This document shows positions 12,344-23,000 of a stretch of 64,000 nucleotides of DNA, one piece after another. This DNA comes from Cryptomeria japonica. Lineage: Eukaryota; Streptophyta; Pinopsida; Cupressales; Cupressaceae. How positions within the stretch are numbered: the first letter of the stretch is position 1; every line of letters begins with the position of its first letter. The translations under genes were made by a program, and so were the position numbers. The notes beneath the pieces were generated by a model that was not told the origin of the DNA, made no database searches, and saw only the letters and a program-made list of their open reading frames with translations. The stretch lies in assembly GCF_030272615.1 (NCBI RefSeq), contig NC_081408.1, forward strand, positions 765,894,830 through 765,958,829, read 5' to 3'.

Positions 12344-13834
12344 TGAACCGGTATGAGGACATAATGACATTGTATGTCGTTGTTGATGTCAATATGTTGC
12401 AGAGGTGTGAACTAGCATATGTGAGAACCGGTATAACACTGTGAACCGACATTTGTGTCAAAGTGAAGCGGTGTGCCTGTTCAAAGGTGAACCGGCATAT
12501 GGTTATGGGAACCAGCACATGGAAGCATTGAATGACTACCGGTTCATAGTCTCAACTTTAGGGTTTCCGGTTGAAGTGCTTCAAGCCTGTGTGGCTCAAC
12601 CGGTGACTGTGTGCGATGAGTTAGCATGATAACAAAGAACAAGATCATGTTGCCATGTAAGCCTTGTGTGCATGAAGGATCATGCATGGAGAAGATCTTG
12701 CCTATCTACCTCGGGAATATGAGAAGACTGCAAAACGAAGATAACATGTGATGGGTTATCAGCTGCCATGAAAATGACGGAAAACGAACGATGGAGATTA
12801 ATGCAGTATGCTCAATGGTCAGGATTGAACTGTTTGAATTCCTTAACCTATTAGGTTTAGGGTTTAGGATTTATGCTACCGACCTAACTGTTTTCTATAA
12901 GGTCGATGTTGTGACTCTTTCTAGGGTTGTTGGCAAAAGTTGTGTGTGAGGATCCAAGAGAAGGGATACGTGATTCTTGCCAGACCAAAAGAAAAGAAGT
13001 GATACCTGCAAAGTGTAAGTGTAGAAGGAAAAGAGGAGCTTAAGTGGATCTGCATTGGTATTGAGTGTTGTTACCAGATCATTGTAATACCTATTGATCT
13101 CTAACCACCTCAATAGTTGGAAAATCCCTTAACAAGGTAGCTTTAACCGGCTTGCTGAAAATCCTTTAACAGGGTAACTCTAAGCTACTGAGTTCGAAGT
13201 CCTTTAGCTATTGAGTTCTTGAAATCCTCTAACAAGGTAACCTTTAACAGGGTTTAACCCTTAATCAGGTATTATAGCCAACCCTTAACTGGGTGATCTC
13301 TAACAGGATCGGTTCCTAGCAGAACCTATTGTAATGTCTCTAACCGGACAAGGCTCCTAACAGAGCGGACTTTCAAAGAGTTCAAAAATAGCTTGTGGAT
13401 ATTCATCCCCACTGTGGTTTTTCCCAGTTGGGTTTCCACGTGAAAAATATGTGTGTCATGTGTGATGCATTTATTTTGTGATGCTTTTCTATTGTTTGTT
13501 AAGCATATGATGGTTATGTGTTTTATGGCTGTCAATAAAACATGTTGAACTAGCTATTATTATGATATGATGATAGATCACCTGTTTATGTATAAGGATG
13601 AAATGGTAGTGTAGTATCAAGTTGGGTGAAAGGCTAAGTGAGTAACCAGTTAATGCTTGTCTTAGACATTCTTAGCTTTGCCGGTTGCACTCTGTTTCAA
13701 ACCGGTATCTCTATCTGCCAGTCTTTTGAAGTGTTTACTGTCAAACTGGTTTAAGACTGTTATTTTTTGCTTGTAATGATTCACCCCCCCTCTCAGTACC
13801 GGTTTGGTACTATCTGCTCATCATTGAGTTATCA
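12344..13834 (+). repeat. 5' LTR of element C
   Basis: It begins TGAACCGG, ends GAGTTATCA, and matches 17670-19160 along its length. It is rich in the word AACCGG (about 12344-12600). Between 13110 and 13370 it holds about ten variants of CCTTTAACAGGGTAAC. Near its 3' part is the motif TGATTCACCCCCC followed by CTCTCAGTACC, also seen in the LTRs of M and P. Confidence 0.92.
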
Positions 13835-13836
13835 AC

Positions 13837-13848
13837 TGGTATCAGAGC
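13837..13848 (+). other. Primer binding site of element C
   Basis: TGGTATCAGAGC lies two bases after the 5' LTR. This is the standard plant copia site complementary to the 3' end of initiator tRNA-Met. Confidence 0.9.
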
Positions 13849-13905
13849 GTCCTCCAGGTCGTCTGTTTTATAAGCTTAATCGCTTGAGGTAAAGATCCCA
13901 GTCAA

Positions 13906-15276
13906 ATGATGAAGAAGGAAGGTCCAAAGTTTAACAGGGAAAATTTTAGTATTTGGAAAGACAGGATGAAGATATTCATCAGAAGCATGGGTGTTCAGCA
14001 CTGAAGCTATGTTGAGAATGTCTATGTTTCCCCTACCGGTACTCTCACCGATGACCAAAAGAGAGAGATACAAGAAAATGGGCAAGTCATGGAAGCCCTA
14101 ATTAGTAGTTTATCTGACATTGAGTTTATTGATGTTCAGGACAAGGTAAATCGCAAAGAGGTATGGGATGCTCTTGAAAATATCTATGGTGGTGATGAAC
14201 ATGTAAAATAGGCTAAGGAAGATAGCTTGAGAGGGAAGTTTGAAGATATGCGGATGGTTGAAGGTGAGACCATTCAGCAGTATGGAATAAGAATCAAAAC
14301 AATCAGAGATATCAAGAGTGCAGGTGGTAAAATAGAAGATTCCACTGTGGTAAGCGAAGTTCTGAGATCCCTATTGCTGGTCTATGTAATAAGGGTTGCT
14401 GCTATTTAGGAGTTGAGATCAATAGACAAGACTAAGGTATCCTTGGACTCCATCATAGCAAAGTTGACAGCCAATGAGCTAAATAGTTTTGATGAATGTG
14501 TTCAAAAGACTGAATCAACTTTTAAAGCCTCTGCTATACCATCCAGAAAAGGAAAAGAAGCTAGCACTAGTGGTGAACCAAGACAAAGTAGAGAAATGGA
14601 TGATGAGGAGATTTTGATGGCATTTGAAGCTCTCCTTGCTAGGAAACTTCCTAAAGGAACCGGCAAATACAAAGGTAAGCTTCCTTTGAAATGCTTTTCT
14701 TGCAACTGAATAGGACATATTGTTGTAAACTATCCTAATGGCGATAACAAGGACAAACCGGAAAGGTTCAAGAAATTCAAAGGAGGAAACCGGAGAAACT
14801 GTTTTGTGGCAGTTGATGAAGGTGTCACAGACGAAGAGTCAGATGATGAAGAAAATGAAGATATTGTGTTTGTTGTTGTCAAAGAAGATGTGTCAAACAA
14901 GAAGGCTCTTGTCTCCTGGTTTAATAATTCCAATGAGTGGATCATTGACAGTGGCTGCTCTCACCATATGACTGGTGACCGGAGCAAGTTTCTATCCTTG
15001 GAGGAGTATGATGGTGGTGTGGTTCGCTTCAACAATGATGCACCATGCATGGTCAAAGGCAGAGGGTCCATCTCTCTGAAAGGAAAGAGTAGTGCTGACA
15101 ATGTGTACTGGGTTGATGGTCTGAGACACAACCTTCTGAGTGTTGCCCAGTTGAATGATAGTGGCCTTACTCTGGAATTCAAGAATGGAGTTTGCAGAAT
15201 CAAAGGAAAAGATGTGAATTGGTGGCCACCGACATGTAGACCAAATGTAACCTATTTCATCTTAATGCAAATATAA
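13906..15276 (+). pseudogene. Gag and protease of element C
   Basis: The frame runs from ATG 13906 (MMKKEGPKFNREN). The copia Gag core (FSIWKDRMKIFI, then VWDALENIYGG) is followed by a zinc knuckle CFSCNxIGHIVVNYP. Its last Cys has become Tyr and a TGA lies inside it. The aspartic protease follows with EWIIDSGCSHHMTGD. Internal stops lie at about 14001 (a former Trp), 14210, 14407 and 14707 (probable Gln or Arg codons). The frame breaks near 15276 and integrase continues in another frame. As it stands no full Gag can be made. Confidence 0.85.
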
Positions 15277-15287
15277 GTACATGTCTT

Positions 15288-16322
15288 ATGGCTAAATTTG
15301 ATGATAGCTGGATATGGCATAGGAGACTCTGCCATGTAAACTTTGATAACATTGTAAAGGCTAGTAAGATCAAGGTAGTTAGAGGGTTGTCGGTATTAAG
15401 CAAACCGGATAATACCTTGTGCAGAGAGTGTCAATTGGGGAAAATGTCTTCCTCAACCTTTAAAGGTAAATCTTTCACTGCTGACAACTTGCTTGATCTT
15501 GTGCATACTGATTTGTGTGGTCCTATGAAAACTAGAAGTGTGCAGGGTGATAGGTACTTCATGATTCTCACTGATGACTGCTCAAGAATGATGTGGGTCA
15601 CATTCTTGAAAGACAAGTCTGAAGCCTTTGTAAAGTTTAAAGCTTTCAGAGCATTAGTGGATAAGGAAAGCGGTAAAAGGATTAAGTGCCTGAGAACTGA
15701 TCAAGGAGGGGAATTCACTTTCGGTGAATTCAACAAGTACTGTGAAGAACATGGCATCAAGAGGCAATTGTCTACCCCCCGGACTCCACATCAGAATGGC
15801 CTAGTAGAGAGGAATAACCGGATTGTGGTTGAAGCAGCAAGAACCATGTTGATTCAAGGAAAGGTAGCTCACACCTTTTGGAGAGAAGCGGTGAGCACTG
15901 TAGTCTACACAATGAACCGGATACTCATCAAGAAAGGTAAGGATAAAACTCCTTATGAGTATTGGACTGGTAAGACACTTGTGGTTAGCTACTTTAGAAC
16001 ATTTGGTAGAAAATTTTACATCAAGAGAAGTGAACACCAGAGAAAATTTGATGCGAAATGTGATGAGGGAATATTCCTAGGATATTCCACCAAGCGAAAA
16101 GCTCTTAAGTGTTTCAACAACAAGACTCAGAGAATTGTGGAAAGCATCAATGCAAGAATTGATGAAACCTTTGAGAAAACTGAGGAAACTGGTATTAAGC
16201 AAGTGGTAAGTGAACCAGTTGCAACCTTCTGGGAATTGATTGTCAGTCAACCGAATACCAGTAACAATGTTCCTACACCGACAGATGTAGATGCTGATAC
16301 TGATGGAGATGAGGATGAATAA
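15288..16322 (+). pseudogene. Integrase of element C
   Basis: The 344-residue open segment has the zinc-binding HRRLCHVNFDN (HHCC start) and CRECQLGKM. The core has DLVHTDLCGPM, then CLRTDQGGEFTF and PHQNGLVERNN carrying the catalytic D, D and E residues. The usual copia sequence KTPYEYW and the GYSTKRKALKCFN region follow. It is preceded by a frameshift relative to Gag-protease and ends at a TAA before the RT segment. Confidence 0.9.
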
Positions 16323-17669
16323 GAAAGGCAAGAGGAATCTATCAAGACCATTCCTCGGTATGTCAAGCTGAATCATGATCCTAAGCAGATCATAGGAGAT
16401 AAGGATGCAGAAATCCTTACAAGAAGAAAAGTCAGAGAAAACTCATGCGTGATCTCTGAACTCGAGCCTAAAACATTCAAAGAGGCACATAAGGATGAAG
16501 ACTGGATCAAGGCAATTGAAGAGGAACTTGACCAGATAGAGAAAAATGGTACATGGTCTTTGGTACCCAGACCAGAGCATAAAAATGTCATTGGTACCAA
16601 ATGGGTCTTTAGAAATAAGCTGAATGAGGATGGATCAGTGATTAGAAACAAAGCCAGACTGGTGTGCAAAGGATATGCTCAAGAAGAAGGAGAAGACTAT
16701 GGTGAAACCTTTGCTCCTGTAGCCAGACTAGAAGGAGTTTGTATGCTTCTAGCATATGCAGCTTTTAAAGGCTTCAAAGTATATCAAATGGATGTAAAAT
16801 CTGCATTCCTAAATGGTGTACTTGAAGAGGAAGTGTATATAGAGCAACCAGATGGGTTTTCCCTATCTGAAGATAGTGACATGGTGTGTAGGCTACATAA
16901 AGCCTTATATGGTCTAAAACAGGAACCTAGAGCATGGTATGAATGCCTGCATTCCCATCTTGTGAAGATTGGATTTGAGAGAACAAGTGAAGATAACAAG
17001 ATGAGTCACTCATAGGGGAGATTAAGTTCTTCATTGGACTGCAGATCCAACAGATGAGAGATGGAATCTTTATCACTCAGTCCAAGTATGTCAAAGAGGT
17101 GTTGAAGACCTTTGTCATGGAAGAAAACAAACTGGTTGGTACACCGATGGTGACCAGTTGTAAACTATCCAAAGAGGATGACTCAGCATTGGTTGATGAG
17201 AAGGAATACTGATCAATGATTGGTAAATTGCATTATGTAGTGCATAGCAGACTGGATATTGCACATGCAGTTGGCATTACTGCAAGGTTCCAGAAAAGTC
17301 CAAGAGAATCTCACTTGGTTGCAGTCAAGCAGATTCTTAGGTATCTAAAGGGAATTATTGACTATGGATTGTGGTATCCATATAGCAAGGATTTCAACTT
17401 GAAAGTGTTCATAGATGCTGATTGGGCTGGTAATGTAGATGACCAAAAGAGCACAACTGGTGGTGCATTCTTCCTTGGTGGTAGACTGGTCTCCTGAATG
17501 AGTAAAAAGCAGAGTTGTATCTCTCAGTCTACAGCGGAAGCAGAATATGTTGCGGCTTTCATGAACTGCACTCAGACAATTTGGATGAAGCATGTATTGA
17601 ATGGCTTCAAAGTCCCTATATCTGAACCGGTAAGTATATTATGTGACAATACTAGTGCAATTAATTATG
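16323..17669 (+). pseudogene. RT and RNase H of element C, catalytic region deleted
   Basis: The RT part starts in [21 protein letters not shown] and continues through [42 protein letters not shown] and [11 protein letters not shown]. At about 17005 the text jumps from GFERTSEDN to GEIKFFIGLQIQ, losing the stretch that should carry the VDD catalytic pair. RNase H follows (DADWAGNVDDQKSTTGG, STAEAEYVA, LCDNTSAIN) and stops dead at the 3' LTR. Stops at about 17211 and 17495 (former Arg and Trp in context) add to the damage. The enzyme must be inactive. Confidence 0.88.
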
Positions 17670-19160
17670 TGAACCGGTATAAGGACATAATGACATTGTA
17701 TGTTGTCATTGATGTCAATATGTTACAGAGGTGTGAACCGGCATATGTGAGAACCAGTATAACACTGTGAATCAACATTTGTGTCAAAGTGAAGCGGTGT
17801 ACTTGTTCAAAGGTGAACCAGCATATGGTTATGGGAACCGGCACATGGAAGCGTTGAATGACTACCGGTTCGTAGTCTCAACTTTAGGGTTTCCGGTTGA
17901 AGTGCTTCAAGCCTGTGTGGCTCAACCGGTGACTGTGTGCGATGAGTTAGCATGATAACAAAGAACAAGATCATGTTGCCACATAAGCCTTGTGTGCATG
18001 AAGGATCGTGCATGGAGAAGATCTTGGCTATCTACCTCAGGAATATGAGAAGACTGTAAAACAAAGATAACATGTGATGGGTTATCAGCCACCATGAAAA
18101 CGATGGAAAACAAACGATAGAGATTAATGCAGTATGCTCAATAGTCAGGATTGAACCGTTTGAATTCCTTAACCTATTAGGTTTAGGGTTTAGGGTTTAT
18201 GCTACCGACCTAACTATTTTCTATAAGGTCAATGTTGTGACTCTTTCTAGGGTTGTTGACAAAAGTTGTGTGTGAGGATCCAAGAGAAGGGATACGTGAT
18301 TCTTGCCAGACCAAAAGAAGAGAAGTGATCCCGCAGAGTGTAAGTGCAGAAGGAAAAGAGGAGCTTAAGTGGATCTGCATTGGCATTGAGTGTTGTTACC
18401 AGATCATTGTAATACCTATTGATCTCTAACTACCTCAACAGTTGGAAAATCCCTTAACAGGGTAGCTTTAACCGGCTTGCTGAAAATCCTTTAACAGGGT
18501 AACTCTAAGCTACTGAGTTCGAAGTCCTTTAGCTATTGAGTTCTTGAAATCCTCTAACAAGGTAACCTTTAACAGAGTTTAACCCTTAATTGGGTATTGT
18601 AGCCAACCCTTAACCAGGTGATCTCTAACAGGATCGGTTCCTAGCAGAACCTATTGTAATGTCTCTAACCGGACAAGGCTCCTAACAGAGCGGACTTTCA
18701 AAGAGTTGAAAAACAACTTGTGGGTATTCATCCCCACCGTGGTTTTTCCCAGTTGGGTTTCCATGTGAAAAATATGTGTGTCATGTGTGATGCTTTTATT
18801 TTGTGACGCTTTGCTATTGTTTGTTAAGCATATGATGGTTTTGTGTTTTATGTCTGTCAATAAAACATGTTGAACTAGCTGTTATTATGATATGATGATA
18901 GATCACATGTTTATGCATAAGGATGAAATGGTAGTGTAGTATCAAGTTGGGTGAAAGGCTAAGTGAGTAACTGGTTAATAATTGTCTTAGACATTCTTAG
19001 CTTTACCGGTTGAACTTTGTTTCAAACTGGTATCTCTGTCTGCCAGTCTTTTGAAGTGTTTATTGTCAAACCGGTTTAAGACTGTTGTTTTTTGCCTGTA
19101 CTGATTCACACCCCCCTCTCAGTACCGGTTTGGTACTATCTTCTCATCATTGAGTTATCA
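17670..19160 (+). repeat. 3' LTR of element C
   Basis: It is the same length (1491 bp) as the 5' LTR, with scattered transitions. It is preceded by TTATG, the same five bases as the target duplication, and not by a polypurine tract. Confidence 0.92.
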
Positions 19161-20609
19161 TTATGAGTGGAGCTTGTGGACTAGATCTTCAACTTTTGAC
19201 ACTGTAGGGAAATTGCTTACAATTCTATATGCTAAATTAATTTGATGGGCCATGTAGTGAATGCCAACCATGTATGGTGCAATACTAGTTTGTAATCTTG
19301 CGCAAAGACCAGTCCTTTGACCTTGCATTACTGCAACTCCATTAGCTCCAACACACACCAACTTCTTGGCAATTGTCAAGTCTTCCATACCAGCAATTTC
19401 ATTCAAAGCTTTCTTAACTTTCAAATATAAATTTTTTGTTGTTGAATTGCCCCTTATTTTACAAACACAGAGTAGATGAGCTGGACGGACGTGTTCTTTT
19501 ACGGTGTACACATGCATACAAACCCAAGCAGTGTTATCTACCACAGTAACTTCATCTATGGATAATAAAATGAAATTTGACTCTTTTATATTCTCTTAGA
19601 AATTTGGCTTTTCCACCTCAGCGAGACAGTTTTCCATTTCCCATCCAGCGTTTATTGACCAATGTGACATAGGATAGTGAGGAACATTCAAAAAAGATAA
19701 TAAATTACTAAATTCTAGGAAATCTTTCATAGGATGCCCTCTTGACAGAATATGAAAAATAACACTCATCTGAACAATCTTTGCTAGGTTTGCATCTTTT
19801 GCTGCATGTTCAAGCCCAACCTTGATTGTATTTCCAAATCCACTATTACCAATCAGTGTCATTTTTTGGTTATTCTCTTCAAATTTTGTTACATACTTAA
19901 CATGAAGACATTCTTCCTTTGATTTCCTTCTTACTACTGGTGTTTCCTTTCCATCTATGATCTGTTTTTGATAAACCTAACCAATATGCTTTTCTATGGT
20001 GTCAAGCTTTAGCTGCATCTTCTTCTCTCTTTTAGTTTTCCAACTTCAAATCTTACACCTGCATTCTGTTGGTTTTTCATCATTATTTGGGACTGGTTCA
20101 ATGAATGGGTACTTTGCTACCCAATCAATCTTAAAACTCCTTATCATCTCCCACTCTCACCCCAGTTTTACTTTTCTTTTTCTTTTCTTCCTACCAACAT
20201 CATCTTCAGTACTAGCATTTGCATCCGAGGATATTATCTCATTGTGTGTATCCATTAGAACATCTTCTGTCATGTCGGTATTGTCATCCTCATTTGATGC
20301 ATTTAACTTAATGACAATCCCACCTTGTGGTGGTGGTGAGCTACTGTGAATGGCTTCTACAATTGCAGATGTTGATGGGCCAGAAACTTTGCCAATCCTG
20401 AAGAAAGACTTTATGGTAGTATCTTTAAGTTTAAGTTTTGGGCATTTTGATGGCCTCCCAATCCCTTCAGTTTCACCGCCGTGAGGAGTCTTACCCTTGT
20501 CTGACATCCCAATCCCTTCACCACCCTGAGGAGTCTTAGTCTCACCCTTGTCTGACATCTTAATCCCTTCACCACCCTAAGGAGTCTCACCCATGTCTGA
20601 CTGTGACAT
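19161..20609 (-). pseudogene. hAT transposase, N-terminal half
   Basis: I take ATG 20609 as the start. The N-terminus has three tandem versions of a unit like MSDKGETPQGGEGI; the first contains a TAG. A basic segment (GRKKRKRKVKLG) follows, then a BED-like zinc motif (CRCKIC with a distant EKHIG) at about 20100-20000. The catalytic core shows LLSIDEVTVVDNTAW (first Asp) and VGANGVAVMQGQRTG. In the second, the Asp usual for this group (GADG) appears as Asn. The gene continues at 12343-10943 beyond the inserted copia element. Stops and shifts are present, so it is inactive. Confidence 0.75.
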
Positions 20610-20902
20610 CTTGAGGCTTGACCTCTCACTACAAATTAAAAGTTAAAACTAATACTATCAAGTATGAAGAAATGATTACTCACCTTTATGCCTTCTCAAT
20701 TCTCTCACTCTAAATTAGGAATCAGGAATGCTTGGGCCTATGTTGCAGGATTCTAACTCTAGCCCTCCGTCCTACAATGAACTTCGACGTTCCAACTCAA
20801 ATTGCGGAATGTGAATCGAGAGCTCCCAAATTTACTAATCAGACATGAACAAAGTGTAAGAAAGTCAAAGAGTCTATTTATATCAATCCATGATTGCATT
20901 TT
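20610..20902 (-). other. 5' leader of the hAT gene
   Basis: Non-coding stretch between the transposase start and the subterminal repeats. A CAG before GCTTGACC-like sequence and AT-rich DNA suggest leader or intron, but I see no decisive signal. Confidence 0.3.
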
Positions 20903-21389
20903 TGGCGAATTGCGTAGGTGTGCAATGAAAATTTAATTTAAGCAGGGCGAAATGGGTCCTCGAATGCTTATAATGTTTTAATTGATATTGGTGAATTTGG
21001 CCGATGCGTGCAATGAACATTTAATTTAAGCGGGGCGAAATGGGTCCTCGAATGCTTATAATATTTTAATTGATATTGGCGAATTTGGCCGACGCGTGCA
21101 ATGAACATGTAATTTAGCGTTGGCAAATTAGGTCCTGGGTACGTGGTCGTTTTACTATTGCTGGCGAATAACAGAGGTGATCTAATACCCATGTCCGAGT
21201 GATTCCAGGTGAATGGTATGGGCATACACATCGAACGGTGTGTGGTCAATGGCAAAGCTAGAATATAGTGTACCGTTAACCCCAAAATTCCAGGCAATTT
21301 GACCATGATGTTGCCCCAAACTATTCACCATTTCCTAAAACAAAACTACGAAAAAATATGCGAAATTTGCCAATTGGCAAAGATTCGCC
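20903..21389 (-). repeat. hAT terminal region with TGGCGAAT subterminal repeats
   Basis: A unit of about 87 bp is repeated about 2.5 times (starts at 20903, 20989 and 21077). Each copy begins TGGCGAAT or TGGTGAAT and contains GGGCGAAATGGGTCC. The word TGGCGAAT recurs near 21160 and, inverted, at the outer edge (GATTCGCCACT at 21380-21390). hAT transposases bind subterminal repeats of this kind. I infer that the outer end of the transposon is near 21389. Confidence 0.5.
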
Positions 21390-21395
21390 ACTAAA

Positions 21396-22483
21396 AAACT
21401 CATTAATCCACTCAAGTATTTACTCAGTAAAGAAGCACTAACAGGACACTTGTAAAAGTGGGTTATTCTCCTCAACGAGTTTGAAATAGAGTATGTGGAA
21501 TGAAAATAAATCAAAGGGAAGGTCATTGCAGATCAGTTGGCTGAAGAGCCACTGATAGGAGACCATCCTCTCATTTAAAAATTTCTAGATGAAGAGATCT
21601 TCACAATCATTCCATCACATAAATGGAAGCTATATTTTCATAGGTCCTACGCTAGACATAGTTCAGGAGATGGAATTCTTTTTATCACACCTCAAGGTGA
21701 TAGCATTCCAAAATCATACAGGCTCACATTCCCATGCATAAACAACATAGCAAAAATGGTGACATATCTCTTCAAGATAAGAAGATTTTGTTTGGCTGAT
21801 AAGAATTTGGTTAGATTAGTGCTTTTTATATTAGGTTCCTATGATACTTCAGGATATCCACAAGTTATTAGAGTGGCCAGAATGGTTCATGATATCTTTT
21901 TCTTTGTTTTCTGTCTGCGGATTGTTCCAATGAATCTTTGGGGAAAATACTAATGGTCTCTACATGGGAAGCTCACTAAGATACAAGATCCTATGCAAAA
22001 ATACAAAGTCATGGATCACTATGGCTTATTGACTACAACGTATACCTCGACCATGTGTATATGAACCGGAATAGAGGGGAACTTTCCTTGTCTGCACTGT
22101 TTGTTTACAAGTACAACAATCAACCTTGGTTTCTAATACCTTGATCAAGATCAGTACTACCATGCTCAATGAGGAAATAAATCATTATGAAGAGACCATG
22201 GATCATCATTTCATATCATCTATTTATATTGCATTCCCTTGCATGTCACTCATTCATTTGTTCATACACACATTGTACATATATTTTGTAAAGCATGCAT
22301 ATGAAATTGAATAGGGTTGCTATGATAAAGCTAAGACAAATTCCGATGGAATAGTCTGATACACATCACTCATCTTACATTGTTGTTTAGGCTCATGTTT
22401 GTATTCTCATTCATCTATCATTTAGGATGGTTACTTTTATCCTATTTCATCTTATCATTAGATTCATTTATCCTTATTATATG
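21396..22483 (+). mobile_element. Element F fragment 1: broken gypsy RNase H and 3' flank
   Basis: At 21396-21757 the plus strand reads a decayed copy of the RNase H region of element A (TFTPQGDSIPKS-like, LTFPCINNIA). It then jumps directly into the 3' flank: 21940-22240 match the reverse complement of about 960-1560. The integrase is deleted. The end is CAT-rich low-complexity DNA that resumes at 41065 after element T. This is the oldest layer of the central region. Confidence 0.7.
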
Positions 22484-22488
22484 ATTTT
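22484..22488. repeat. Target site duplication ATTTT (left) of element T
   Basis: ATTTT directly precedes the TG at 22489 and recurs at 41060-41064 directly after the terminal CA of element T. The flanking CAT-rich spacer joins smoothly once T is removed. Confidence 0.75.
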
Positions 22489-22680
22489 TGTTGGTTAACG
22501 GATTGGATTTCTTAAAATTTATAAATAAATACTCCTGTTGCCCAAATAGAAAACCAATGAGAACCAACAGTTGGGTAAATAATTATTGTTTTTACCCTCT
22601 GCTGGTTCTCATTGGTTTTCTATTTGGGCAACAGGAGTATTTATTTATAAATTTTAAGAAATCCAATCCGTTAGCCAACA
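22489..22680. repeat. 5' terminal repeat of element T, a near-perfect palindrome
   Basis: The 192-bp sequence starts TGTTGGTTAACGG and ends CCGTTAGCCAACA. Positions 22489-22566 and 22603-22680 are inverted copies with one mismatch in 78. The centre (22567-22602) is partly palindromic too, around AATAATTATT. Only the right half is found again at the 3' end of the element (40966-41059). A normal U3 is not present on the left. Confidence 0.9.
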
Positions 22681-22705
22681 GATTTTTGGCGACTCTACTG
22701 GGGAG
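22681..22705 (+). other. Primer binding site region of element T
   Basis: TTTTTGGCGACTCTACTGGG follows the 5' terminal repeat directly. It resembles the plant Tat/Athila type of primer site (TTGGCGCC...GGGG). I cannot assign the tRNA with certainty. Confidence 0.6.
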
Positions 22706-23000
22706 TCGAATAATAAAATTAGTTTTACAGCCATAAGTTATTTTGAATTAAGGTGTGAGCACACTGGAGACCAAAAGATATACTAGATCCCAAAGGCGAG
22801 AAGGGTTAGTTGATTCAGTTTTTGAAGATTTACAAAATCTAAATTCCTTCCCTTCCCTTACACCTCAAAGAAGGGCAAGAAGTAGGCCCCCAAGATCTCC
22901 TTCTATTCCTTCCCAATCTTCTATTTGTCATTCCTTGACTTTACATGGTGTTGTCTTTCCCACTGTGATTAATCCTACCCCTCTAAATATTATCCTTCCT

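Larger units (their letters stand above)
12344..19160 (+). mobile_element. Ty1/copia element C inserted in the hAT gene
   Basis: Plus-strand copia retrotransposon of 6817 bp with two 1491-bp LTRs (TGAACCGG at the start, GTTATCA at the end), a primer site complementary to initiator tRNA-Met, and a Gag-Pol frame in the copia order protease, integrase, RT, RNase H. The LTRs are nearly identical, so the insertion is fairly recent. It is nevertheless defective: several stops, one frameshift near 15280, loss of the RT catalytic region near 17005, and an RNase H that runs straight into the 3' LTR without a polypurine tract. Confidence 0.93.

Noticed and set aside
17670-17955. Small open frame repeated at 12441-12629 and 17767-17955
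   Set aside because: It lies within the two LTRs of element C. Its repetition reflects LTR identity.
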